A stretch of 64,000 nucleotides of DNA from Combretum micranthum (taxonomy: Eukaryota > Streptophyta > Magnoliopsida > Myrtales > Combretaceae): positions 558,001 to 622,000 of the forward strand of contig JAMXBD010000696.1 in the NCBI GenBank assembly GCA_024138025.1. Direction: 5' to 3'. Below are positions 1-10,421 of the stretch, one piece after another (the stretch's first letter is position 1; every line of letters starts with the position of its first letter). Position numbers and translations under genes: made by a program. The notes beneath the pieces were generated by a model. It did not search any database. It saw only the letters and a program-made list of their open reading frames with translations, and was not told the origin of the DNA.

Positions 1-1088
1 GTATGGAAAAAGCGGCGCATGGATCACCCTATGAGTTTAGAAAATTTAGGAAAGATATGCAACATCAATAGAACTTTACATACCAGCTCCTTACCAATAC
101 GGTAGATTATACGAACCTATTATGTAGTTCTACTCTCATAAGCATACCGAACATACCATTGCATCCAAACGATGAGCTGACATGTACTAATTTTCTTTCT
201 ACTTTTAAAGTTTTTTATTTTTATTTTTTTACGAGTGTACAATGACATTCTCACTAATGTATAGCTTAACTATTCATCTCTTCTTATTTGAGGCTCTTGA
301 CATGTTTGATACATTATGTAAGCTTTAGTATGATGTAATCATGCAAATGAGCGCCTAACATATGACATGGAATATATCTATATGCAATGCAACAAGCATG
401 GAAGAAGCATGGGGGTGGATGGAGAGTAGGAGCTACTTAGAAATTGACAAATATCTTATTACTAAGTTTGAGTTCGACAACAATATCAGTGTGTGAGACT
501 GATCTATTGAACTGGTGGAAGCAATACCAAAAGACTTATCCCATTTTCTCCCTCATTGCAAGGCATGTACTTATAGCATCGACATCAACAGTATTAGTGG
601 AGTAGATTTTCAGCTGTGCGAGAAATATATTGGACGATTTACAAGTCATAACTATTGTTTATTACTGTTGAAGTCTAGCTTACATAGATGATTGGAACAT
701 GATAGATAGATGCATATAGGAGATCATGTGGATGACTTGCAAGGAGGATAACTACTTCAGTGATTACATCTCCTTAGGTGAAAGCACCATGGCATCAATG
801 CATAAACTAATGCAAGGTGAGTAGATGTAAACTCCGTCGTCAATTTATTACAAAGAAAATGTTTTGTTAGGTATGTAGAATACATTTGATTTTTTTTTAT
901 AAATTAACCGATGTTTTTATAATTACATAGGCCCCTCTAAATATTTTTTAATCCAAAAACTAACAAATTCAATTGAGATAACCTATATGTTTTGGGAGTC
1001 ATTAATGATTATTAATCACATAAAATTGACTCCACATTTTGGAATTAAATTGAACCAATATACCAAAGTTTTTTTTTATTTAACAAAA
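1..1088. other. AT-rich intergenic DNA, no gene recognised
   Basis: No long open frame, splice-bounded exon or recognisable element end was found. T-rich runs occur near 200-230 and 1067-1080. It may hold old transposon debris that I cannot classify. Confidence 0.5.
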
Positions 1089-1110
1089 GGATAAATTACA
1101 TCAGAAGGTA

Positions 1111-2004
1111 TGATGAAGGTACAATTGCACCAAGTTCGTCTCAATAAATTCAAGTTCTTGAAGGAATGATTACACGAAATAGAGCCAAAAAGCTTTGGGA
1201 AAGATTTCAAGGATTTGTGCAAAAATTTGTTGAAGATCAATCCAAGCTCACCAACATCGATTTAGAACAACAAAAATGAAGTCTTTTACTATCATTTTCA
1301 CAACCCAGAAGGATAATACAACATCACCAATGAAAATCAGTCCAGAGCCGCCTGTTTTGGGTTCAACACCGATAGTGCAAAGACCAATGTCGTCGGGCTT
1401 CATTTAATTTATGTCTTTTCGAATTTCTATTTTTTTAATAATTTAGGGATTAATTATAATTATGTTTTCAGTTACGTTATCAGTTACGTAACTGCCACAA
1501 TTATAGCTTTTTTTTTTTTTTTCAGTTACGTTATTAGTTACGTAACTGCCACAATTATATTTTTTCTTCAGTTACGTTATCAGTTACGTAACCGCCACAA
1601 TTATGATTTTTCAATTACGTAACTGCCTTGTGATAGCCTATATATTAAGGCTAGTATCAGAGATAGAAAATCATATTACATAATACATTTTTCATTGTGA
1701 AATATAATTTGAGAGAAATCCTTTCTCTTTGAGTTCTTTTGAGAACTTAAGATTTCTTCAAGAATTTGAATTCTTGTTGAGTTCATCATTATACCAAGGT
1801 TCTAGGTCAGTATATCCAACAAGGTCGCGATTATCATATCAAGGTTCTTTGGATTACTCAACCGTAGGGTCGAGGTCAATTCCATCTTATCATACCAAGG
1901 TTCGTGAAGTTTCAGATCCAAATCTGAATATTTCATTGGGTCAAGGTCCGCCTTCTTGACTCTTAGAGTCCGAGAAATTCAAGATCCATGCGAAGCACGC
2001 ATCG
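1111..2004 (+). repeat. 5' LTR of the gypsy element
   Basis: Starts TGATGAAGG, as the 3' LTR does. The end is set by comparison with the 3' LTR, which ends GCATCA; here the last base is G, so the usual terminal CA reads CG. It contains a U3 repeat block (1468-1627), a TATA-like CTATATATTAAG near 1638 and an inactive copy of the pol C-terminal tail. Over the first 200 bases it differs from the 3' LTR at roughly 7% of positions by eye, so the insertion is old. Confidence 0.85.
1468..1627 (+). promoter_or_regulatory. U3 tandem repeats with palindromic ACGT core
   Basis: Three copies and one partial copy of a 37-40 base unit start at about 1468, 1521, 1568 and 1610. Each carries GTTACGTAAC, a palindrome with a TACGTA core, followed by TGCCACAATTAT. 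T-rich spacers separate the copies. The equivalent block in the 3' LTR is at 6031-6180. They lie just upstream of the TATA-like sequence, as enhancer repeats do in U3 regions. ACGT cores are known bZIP binding sites; function here is inferred. Confidence 0.5.
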
Positions 2005-2007
2005 GAT

Positions 2008-2019
2008 TGGTATCAGAGC
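2008..2019 (+). other. Primer-binding site (tRNA-Met initiator)
   Basis: TGGTATCAGAGC begins three bases after the 5' LTR. This is the plant initiator tRNA-Met complement used by most plant LTR retrotransposons. Confidence 0.9.
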
Positions 2020-2529
2020 CCTAGGTTTTCTAGGAATCATCCAAATTCAGTGAGAATATAAAACGATACATCAAAACCTAAATTGGTTCGTTCATATTAT
2101 CTTTTCTATTTCTTTGGTCGCTGAATTTGTTGTTAGGGTTCTTGTCCAAAAAAAAAAGAGAAATTCAAAAAAAAAATCAAGAAAAGAGTTGCCAAAAAAA
2201 AAAAAAAAAGAAAAAAAACAAGTACAAAAAAATGAAATTGAGAATTCATCTTTGTTTTCTAGTTGAGTGGAATTTAAATCCTGTTATATACTTACTGCGG
2301 ATTAAGGTGTTGTGAGGAACAAAACAAGAAGGAAAGTTCAAGAATTAAGATCCAAGTTCGATACAGAACCATAAGACGAAGGATTGAGAGGGAAGGTGGT
2401 AAGTGTATTTTGAGTTTGTGTAAAATACGAGTATTGAGTGTTATATTTTGTGAGAGATACACGTGAGGGAGGAAAGTGAGGTTTTCTTTCCGTTTCTATT
2501 ATTTGTTTGAAAATTCTAACAATTACAAG

Positions 2530-3500
2530 ATGTCTAGCCCACCAAGGAAGGAAGAAGATGAGAGTAATTATGCACAGAAGGATATAGCTAGAATGTTTGA
2601 AATGTTGCAGGGATTAACCACGCGAATGGATTGCATGGAACAGAAGAAATCAAGAGGAGAGCCTAATTCTGATGATGAATGGGAAGTCAGGAAGCCTGCT
2701 AGGTTCGGAGGCAAGAATAACTCAAGAGATAGCACTAGTAGTGGAGGTGAGAAAGTTGACACTAATTTAAATTTTATAAAATTTAAAATTCCTCCTTTTC
2801 AGGGCAAGAATGATCCAGATGCTTATCTGGGATGGGAATATAAGATTGAGCTGATTTTTGCATGTCACGATTATTCTGAGGAAAAGAAAGTTAAATTGGC
2901 TGTGGTAGAATTTTGTGGATATGCCAGCATATGGTGGAACCAACTGATAATTAATAGAAGAAGAAATCTAGAGGATCCAGTCAGCACTTGGCTAGAATTA
3001 AAGCAGATTATGAGGAAGAGGTTTGTACCTCCACATTATTCTAGAGGAATGTATCGCCAATTGTAGGAACTTTCACAAGGAAGTATGAGTGTTGAAGAGT
3101 ACTACATAGAGATGGAGACACTCATGATGAAACTTGATAGCCAAGAGGATAGTGAAGCCTCTATGGCAAAATTTTTGAATGGTTTAATAGAAATATTGCA
3201 AACAAGGTTGAATTGCAGCACTATATGGAATTGATGAAATGTATCAGATGGCCTTGAAAGTCGAGAGCCAGCTTAAGAGGAAGGAAAATATAATTTGCAG
3301 GTTCTTCTTCTATTCCATGGAAACAAATGGAAGAAGGATGAAAGAAGAATAAGAAAGAAAAATTTATTCAAACTATTTCAAAAGAGAGCCTTCTAGAAAT
3401 CAAAGGTAAATTGAATCTCAATCTAGTTTGAGTAAAATTCGCTATTTTAGATGCAATGGTGTTGGTCATATAGCTTCCTAATGTCCTAACAAGAAAGCTA
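2530..3500 (+). pseudogene. gag of the gypsy element (disrupted)
   Basis: Reading starts at ATG 2530, after an A-rich leader (2140-2240). The first 179 codons are open and include a retrotransposon gag core: a WW-containing segment near codon 137 and a KRFVPPHY motif near codon 168. A TAG at 3064-3066 replaces a likely CAG, and the frame continues beyond it. The CCHC zinc knuckle at about 3440-3487 is damaged: the first cysteine position reads tyrosine and a TAA lies inside the knuckle. The rest (RCNGVGHIAS) is recognisable. This would be the nucleocapsid precursor that packages element RNA. Confidence 0.8.
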
Positions 3501-3689
3501 TGATTGCTTTGGGAAGTGATAAGTATAAAACAGCTAGTAAAAGTGAAGGAGATGATGGTGAGGTGCCTGAATTAGAAGATGTTACAGATACTGAGGAGGT
3601 AGATGCTTCAAACGTATCATTAGTTATCAACGTACTTTGAGTACACAGTAGGTAGAAGAGGGAGATCTTGAGTAGCAAAGGGAAAACAT

Positions 3690-5879
3690 TTTCCATACTC
3701 GAGTTGTGGTGAAAGACAAGGCTTGCAGTTTAATCATTGATGGTGGTAGTTGTGCCAATGTGGTAACTGCTAATCTAGTGGAATTGCTTAAACTGCCCAC
3801 ATTGAAACATCTTAAGCCTTACAAGTTGCAGTAGTTGAATGACTCTGGAGAAGTGAAAGTGAATAAGCAAGTGAATTTAATGATTGCTTTGGAAACTATG
3901 AGGATGAAGTATTATGTGATATAGTGCCTATGAATGCCTGCCATATATTGTTTGGTAGACCATGGCAATTTAACAGGAATGTTACTCATGAAAGGTGTTC
4001 AAATCATTTCATAGTGAGACAAAATGAGAAGACATTTTACTTGAAGCCTTTGATACCCCAACAAGCTCAAGAAGATCAAAAGAAATTGAAACAGGAAGAT
4101 GACATGTTAAGAGCTAATAAGAAAAAGAGAGAAAACACGAGAGCTAGTGAGGATGATACACAAGTGACAGAGAGGAAAAACAAAGTGGCTAGTAAGAAAA
4201 AAGGAGAGAGTGAGAAGAAGAAACAATTAAATTGTTATGCCACCAAAAGTGAGATCAAGAGCGTTGTAAATGGGAAAAGATCTTTAATTGTACTTATGTA
4301 CAAGGAGATCATGTTTTCTACTAATGATCTTGACTCAAATTTGCCTAGTTCTGCTGTTTCTCTTTTACAGGAGTATGACGATATGTTTCCTAAAGAGATT
4401 CCTGGAGGGTTGCCACCAATCAGAGGAGTAGAACATCAAATAGACTTCATACCAGGAGCTTCTATTCCAAATAGACCAGCCTATAGGAGTAGTCCTGAAG
4501 AGACTAAAGATCCAAAGGCAAGTAGAGGTTACTGGCAAAAGGGTTTGTTCGTGAAAGCATGAGTCCTTGTGCTGTGCCAGTATTGCTTGTGCCCAAGAAA
4601 GACGGAACCTGGAGAATGTGTGTAGATTGTAGAGCTATTAATAAGATCACGGTAAAGTATTATCATCCTATTCCTAGGTTAATGATATGCTTGATGAATT
4701 GCATGGTTCTTGTTATTTTCTAAAATTGATCTTAAAAGTGGTTACCATTAGATGAAAGAAGGGGATGAATGAAAACTGCTTTTAAAGCCAGTTGGGCCTT
4801 TAGGAATGGTTAGTCATGCCTTTTGGACTAACTAATGCACCAAGTACATTCATGAGATTAATGAATCATGTCATGCGTCCTTTCATAGGAAAATTTGTTG
4901 TAATACTTTGATGACATTTTAATCTACAACAAAAATTTAGAAGAGCATGTGAATCATTTAAGGAGTGTACTGTCTGTTTTGAAAAAAAGCATTTATATGC
5001 TAATCTTAAAAAATGTACTTTTCATATGGACAAAGTTGTATTCTTAGGATTTATGGTCAGTGCTAGAGGCATAGAAGTAGATGAGGAGAAAATTAAGGCA
5101 ATCAATGAAGGATTGGCCTACTCCTACTAGCATACTTGAGGTAAGGAGTTTTCATGGCCTTGCTAGTTTTTATAGACTTTGTAAAAGACTTTGCACTTTA
5201 GCAGCGCCATTGACTGAAGTTGTAAAAAAATTTGGATTTAAATGGGATGAAGCATAGGAAAAAACTTTTAATTTGCTTAAAGAAAAATTATGTTGCTCCT
5301 TTGTTATCTTTACCTGATTTTTCCAGGGCTTTTGAGATTGAATGCGATGCATCTGGCATATTGAGCTGTACTAATGCAGGAGGTAAGCCAATAGCATATT
5401 TCAGTGAAAAGCTAAATGGAGCGCCATTAAGTTATCCTACTTATGACAAGGAGCTATATGCATTGGTGAGAGCATTGGAGACTTGGCAACACTATTTGTG
5501 GCCAAAGGAATTTTCATCCATACAGATCATGAATCACTTAAGCATTTGAAAGGACAAGGGAAATTGAACAAGACATGCCAGTTGGATGGAGTTTATTGAG
5601 ACTTTTCCCTATGTGATTAGCTACAAGCAAGGTGAAGACGATTCGAGGACGAGTCTTTTTGAAGAGAGGGGGAATGATGAAGGTACAATTACACCAAGTT
5701 CGTCTCAACAAATTCAAGTTCTTGAAGGAATGATTACACGAAATAGAGCCAAGAAGCCTTGGGAAAGATTTCAAGGATTTATGCAAAAATATGTTGAAGA
5801 TCATTCTAAGCTCACCAACATTGATTTAGAGCAAAAAAATGTTATCTTTTACTATCATTTTCGCAACCTAGAAGGATAA
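3690..5879 (+). pseudogene. pol of the gypsy element: PR, RT, RNase H (disrupted)
   Basis: Protease is seen at about 3715-3960, with the active-site motif IDGGSCANV and later NACHILFGRPW. RT follows from about 4350 (a YDDMFPKEIPGGLPP segment, then [15 protein letters not shown] near 4560). The catalytic FDD motif near 4905 is out of frame because about 2 bases are missing just before it. RNase H at 5270-5600 holds ECDASG and [16 protein letters not shown]. The text then passes directly from the RNase H end (ISYKQG, about 5630) to a short post-integrase tail (SRTSLFEERG, about 5650), so integrase is absent. The tail stays open across the LTR boundary to 5879. At least six stops or frameshifts make it non-functional. 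Confidence 0.85.
5661..5674 (+). other. Polypurine tract
   Basis: GAAGAGAGGGGGAA sits directly before the 3' LTR start at 5675, the normal site for priming plus-strand DNA. Confidence 0.85.
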
Positions 5880-6556
5880 TACAACATCACCAATGGAAAT
5901 CAGTCTAGAGCTGCCTGTTTTGGGTTCAACACCGACAGTGCAAAGACCAATGTTGTCGGCCTTCATTTAATTTATGTCTTTTCGAATTTCCATTTTTTTA
6001 ATAATGTAGGGATTAATTATAATTATGTTTTCAGTTACGTTATCAGTTACGTAACTGCCACAATTGTAGTTTTTTTTTTTACGTTATTAGTTATGTAACT
6101 GCTACAATTATGTTTTTTCTTCAGTTAAGTTATCAGTTACGCAACTGCCACAATTATGATTTTTCAGTTATGTAACTGCCCTATGATAGCCTATATATTA
6201 AGGCTAGTATGGGAGATAGAAAATTAGATTACATAATACATTTTTCATTGTGAAATATAATTTGAGAGAAATCCTTTCTCTTTGAGTTCTTGTGAGAACT
6301 TAGAATTTCTTCAAGAATTTGAATTCTTGTTGAGTTCATCATTATACCAAGGTTTTAGATTGGTATATCCAACAGGATCGCGATTATCATATCAAGGTTC
6401 TTTGGGTTACTCAACCATAGGGCCAAGGTCAATTCCATCTTATCATACCAAGATTCGTGAAGTTTCAGATCCAGATATGAATATTTCATTGGGTCAAGGT
6501 TCGCCTTCTTGATTCTTAGAGTCCGGAAATTCAAGATCCGTACCGAGCACGCATCA
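5675..6556 (+). repeat. 3' LTR of the gypsy element
   Basis: 882 bp, TGATGAAGG to GCATCA, followed by target duplication AGGTA. U3 repeats are at 6031-6180. The first 200 bases encode the last part of pol in frame with the upstream RNase H region and its tail. Confidence 0.88.
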
Positions 6557-7035
6557 AGGTATTAACATTTAGGTGTAAGTTTATTTAAAGTATCAATATT
6601 TCAAGTGGTTAAAACAAGATATTAATATTTACAAAGTGAATCAAATGAAGGTATCAATGTTCTGTAAAGTTTATTTAAGGTATCAACGTTTCGATTAATT
6701 TTTAATTAAGTTTCTTAAAGTTTCATTAATGGTAAATTACTAATATCTTATTGACTCACTTTGCAAAACGTTGATACCTTAAATGAATTTTTCTCAAACA
6801 TTGATTCTTCTTTTGAATCCTTGAAACGTTGATATATTAAATAAACTTACCCTCAAACATTAATATTTTTTAATGTAATTATCAAAAAGAAAAAAAAATT
6901 GAACTATGGTGGTTTGATCTTGATTAGCAGATATCTAAGTACTTTTTGGATGACCTTAAAAATTGTAATAAAATATTTTTCCTAACATCAAGGCTAAAAT
7001 AACACTTCCTTATACTTTTTTTTTTTTTTTTTGAA

Positions 7036-7334
7036 AACGCAAAAATACCCCCTGAACTCTAAGGGTGACACAATTGACCCTTAAACTATAAACAATTTGC
7101 AATTAAGGATATCCTATTCTTTCTCTATCCTTTTTTTCGTATAATTTTTCCATATATAAATCTCTGTACATTCTGTACAAAAAAGTATACTTGAAACAAT
7201 ACAATTTTTATACTTTTTTGACAAAAAGTATAAAATGTCCTTAGTTGCAAATTATTTATAATTCAGGGGATCAAAAACCACATTGCCAAAGTTTAGATGT
7301 CAATCCATGCCACTCTTAAAGGGGTTGTTTTTAC
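7036..7334. repeat. Inverted-repeat element (MITE-like)
   Basis: The left arm has outer CAAAAATACCCCCTGAACTC near 7040 and inner AACAATTTGCAATTAAGGA near 7091. The right arm is its imperfect reverse complement: inner TCCTTAGTTGCAAATTATTT near 7238 and outer AAAGGGGTTGTTTTTAC near 7318. The centre carries AAAAAGTATA motifs in both orientations. No coding capacity; no target duplication identified. A poly-T run (about 7016-7032) precedes it. Confidence 0.45.
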
Positions 7335-7696
7335 ATTTAATCCTTTTTTTGCACTACCACATGTAATTGATGTAAAGTTTCATATCTTCCTCAAGCATTT
7401 GTATTTTGTATTTCATTGAAAGTAACTAACTTCATTTTAGTTTATCCTCTCTCTTTCATTAAGGATACGCAATTGGCAACCACACTTTAAATCCTAAAAA
7501 ATTTCAAATCAATTGAAAAAATAATGTATGAAAAATCTTGTTTAAATTTTTTATTAAGCTTACGGGTTTTTTTTAAATTAACATGGGCCAGTTTGAGGTG
7601 GACTTGCTCTTGACCTAGTGGGTCCAATGTTTAGGTTTCGCTTGCTCCTAGACAAAGCAATTATGGTACCCTAAAGCTTAAACCTGGACTTGCACA

Positions 7697-8080
7697 GGGT
7701 AAATTAAATCGAAAGATACCAACTTTTAGAGATAGGTTTATTTAAGGTATCAACATTTTAAGTGGTTAAAAAAAATCCACGTTTGGAAGTAAATTCATTT
7801 AAGGTATTAATATTTTGAATAGTTAAAAGAGAAATAAAAAATTTACAAAGTGCATTAAATAATATATCAATAATTGACCATTAAAGAAAATTAAAGAAAC
7901 TTAATTGAAAATTGATTCAAATGTTGATACCTTAAGTGAATTTTATAAAACGTTGATATCTCATTTGATTTACTTTGGGAAACATTTATGCCTCTTTAAC
8001 CACTTAAAACATTGATACCTTTAAATAAACTTACCTCATGAAAGTATTGCATATAAATGCCTTAAGGTTAGAATTTATCC
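7697..8080. mobile_element. MITE copy 2, same family as 1089-6884
   Basis: A 384-bp inverted-repeat element, starting GGGTAAATT and ending AATTTATCC. Arms share GGTTTATTTAAGGTATCAAC near 7734 and its reverse complement near 8012-8032; the motif AAGTGGTTAAA occurs in both. No open frame. The flanks do not show a clear target duplication. Length and arm structure match copy 1 once its gypsy insert is removed. Confidence 0.65.
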
Positions 8081-8168
8081 TGCTTAATAGAAAAAAAGAA
8101 ATTATAAAATTAACAAAAGTTTATTATTGTTTTTGTTTTTCAAAATTAAAAATTTGAATGAGTCATCA

Positions 8169-8901
8169 TTACGGATGTAACTGAATCGGGTTTCGGATAT
8201 ATCATTTAAACTCGAAACCCAGCCCATTACCTTATAGAGTCTATCAAATCTTATCCTATAAGGTCTAACTCTATAGGTTTCCATATTATCTCTAAACCTC
8301 CCTTACAAGGTTTGATTTAAAACCCAAAACTTGACGTTATAATCCTTTTTTTTTTCAACCAATTTTCAAATTTTAATAATAAATTTAAGAAAAACCAATG
8401 CTTCTGACACAAGTTTTTTATACATTCAAAATGAAAAAAATGCATATAGAATTGATAAAAATTATTGTAAACCATATTTCGTTATACAACATTTAAACAT
8501 ATAAATATATTACTTTTGTTACCGTATAATATCTTAAAATATAGTTAAATTAATCTCCTGTGAGACTAAAATATAACAAACAACAAATAATATTAATCTC
8601 CACATAAACATGATTTGAACAAAATTTAATAAAAAGTTCTAAAATCCATAATTAGTCTAGTAGACATAAAAAAAACATCCTTGAGATATAGAAGATGGTA
8701 GCTTCATGATGTCTTTTTTCCTCCCTTACCCCTTTAGCAAAATTTTTATTTATATATTTAAATTATAATATTGAGTTAGGTATTAAAAGATTTGTTATAT
8801 GCTCCAAACCGACCCTAAAACCATATAAGACTCAACTCTGTAAGGTTTTTAACAAATCAGACAGGTCGGAAACCTACAATAGCCTACTTGATCACATCCT
8901 T
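8169..8901. mobile_element. hAT-like non-autonomous DNA transposon
   Basis: The flanks AGTCATCA (8161-8168) and AGTCATTA (8902-8909) agree at 7 of 8 bases, the target-duplication length of hAT elements. The ends are imperfectly inverted: left TTACGGATGTAAC and right, reverse-complemented, AAGGATGTGATC. Repeated sub-terminal motifs (TATAAGGT, TCGGAAACC and similar) occur near both ends, as in hAT elements. No transposase frame. Superfamily is an inference from 8-bp duplication and end style. Confidence 0.45.
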
Positions 8902-8909
8902 AGTCATTA

Positions 8910-10081
8910 TGTTAACATCTCACGTGAAAATTTGTTTTAGGAAAAACAGCTAATTTGGTTAAATCTAATTCCTACCTCTAAATAATGAATGATATAGACT
9001 TGAGGCGAAAAACTAGTAAAAATTAAAAATCTATTTCTATGCTACAATGGCCTTGGCAAAATAATGTCTGTACACGTAGCATCCATGCATGTATGTGTGC
9101 GCGTTACGACTAAACACTATGCAACTTAACTACACATACATTATGATCGGAGCAACCATGTTATTTTATTAATTGAAAAGCAAAGAACATAATATAACTA
9201 TTTAAATATGAGTAGGTCTAAATTTACATCATCTCTAACCTGCCCCAAGCATGAAGATAGATAGAACAAATCCCACGTTTGTAGGTTAAAATTCCTACAC
9301 CCAAAATAATATAAAGAGGGACAATTTGTTCAGTACTGTCAAGCAAAAGGACAGAAAACTTCCAGTCCTTGATCTGAAATTGCAATATTCTCAGTTCCCA
9401 TTTAACCTCATACGGAGTAATTTAGGATTTAGTATTGCTAACATCTTAACAAAGATTCAATTCTGCTGCCTTACGAATTATAAAACCCGAACCATGACAA
9501 CTGATATTGAATTGCAACAAAAGTTCTGAGGACTAAGGTCTTGCAGATTACACCACGATCTACAAGAGCAGGATAGAGGCAGGATTCACCATCCGCGGCT
9601 GCAAATGGCTTCCTGATAGACTATTAGATCTAGTCAGGGCAGTCATGTAGCCTTAATCCGATACCATTATCAGTAATACAGTAACAGTTCATGGAATGGG
9701 ACATCACTTCTGTTGGAACTGGAATAGGCCCGATTAGGAGCAAACAATGTCAAAAAAAGTCTACAAGTTCATCTCTGTACAACAAAAGCAAAACTGGAAA
9801 AAAATTGTTATGTTATAAGAAAACTATCCCTCGGAGAAATGATCTTAAACTATTACTGCAGAGACTTTACATAAACCAAACCAGAGCATGGCTGTTTTAC
9901 TCTATCTAGCTGCAGGACTGAGAAGAGAATCTAAATACCTCTTCATTTTACTCTATGGCCAGAATCCTATGGGCAAATATCACTCCAGTTATCAAGAATG
10001 AAAACTGAGTGCAGGTATAGATACAGATGGGGGACGAAACTCATATGAAAACCCGTCTTCTATTATGTTGTCTACGTCTCA
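8910..10081. other. Intergenic and probable 3' UTR flank of the MUSTANG-like gene
   Basis: No convincing coding frame. Base composition becomes more balanced above about 9300, and this side lies downstream of the minus-strand gene, so part is probably its 3' untranslated region. Short open frames at 9326-9529 and 9691-9909 show no recognisable protein. Confidence 0.4.
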
Positions 10082-10121
10082 TCAGCAGTCAGTGAACTCT
10101 TCAGCAATAAGGCTGTCATTT
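10082..10121 (-). CDS. Possible terminal exon of the MUSTANG-like gene
   Basis: A donor GTAAGC overlaps the TAA stop at 10422. A good acceptor, TTCCAACAG, precedes position 10121. Splicing 10426 to 10121 would replace the short end with about 12 residues (ending LIAEEFTDC) and a TGA at 10082. Otherwise the same intron lies at the edge of the 3' UTR. Not decidable from sequence alone. Confidence 0.3.
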
Positions 10122-10421
10122 CTGTTGGAAAAAAGAAGTAATTAGTTTTTCCCTTTTTCAATTTTTCAAATAGTCGAGTGATTTCAGCAACCCTCAATAG
10201 ATCAACCAACAGATAAAATTGTGTAGTTTCCTACAAGACATTATCAAAGTTATATACAGATGATGTTAAAATATTAGGATCATGGTATCCTCTCAAAATT
10301 GGCAAGCTCCTGGTCTGGGGCATTATATTTCACCCGTTAATGACCATTTGACCTATAACTAAAGGAAACAGGATCAGTAATTTTGTAAAACTAGAAAAGA
10401 AATTTACAAGTACCCATCTGC

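Larger units (their letters stand above)
1111..6556 (+). mobile_element. Ty3-gypsy LTR retrotransposon lacking integrase
   Basis: A 5446-bp element bounded by LTRs at 1111-2004 and 5675-6556. A perfect 5-bp target duplication AGGTA flanks it (1106-1110 and 6557-6561). A primer-binding site lies at 2008 and a polypurine tract ends at 5674. The internal region reads gag, zinc knuckle, aspartic protease, reverse transcriptase and RNase H in the Ty3-gypsy order. The integrase domain expected next is missing. Stops and frameshifts break every domain. With no integrase it could move only with help from another element. The RT wording resembles chromovirus clades, but no chromodomain is visible and the clade is my inference. 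Confidence 0.9.
1089..6884. mobile_element. MITE copy 1, split by a gypsy retrotransposon
   Basis: The left end GGATAAATTACA begins at 1089. After removing the gypsy element (1111-6556) and one copy of its target duplication, the MITE continues from 6557 to about 6884. The reverse complement of the right end (TGATAATTACATT, then the motif GTAAGTTTATTTAA) matches the rejoined left end over about 70 bases, so the native element is about 350 bp with long imperfect terminal inverted repeats. Repeated units such as GGTATCAACGTTT occur in both arms. No transposase is present and I could not identify the MITE's own target duplication, so its superfamily is unknown. The copy at 7697-8080 is from the same family. 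Confidence 0.7.

Noticed and set aside
1729..1959. Paired 76-codon open frames in the two LTRs (also 6282-6512)
   Set aside because: They coincide with the LTR R-U5 region downstream of the TATA-like box; similarity reflects LTR duplication, not a gene.
2127..2315. Lysine-rich open frame
   Set aside because: Produced by A-rich leader sequence between the primer site and gag of the gypsy element.
3690..5600. Endogenous pararetrovirus considered for the protease and RT segment
   Set aside because: Paired LTRs, a target duplication, a gag zinc knuckle and a purine tract define a Ty3-gypsy retrotransposon; no movement or coat protein signature is present.
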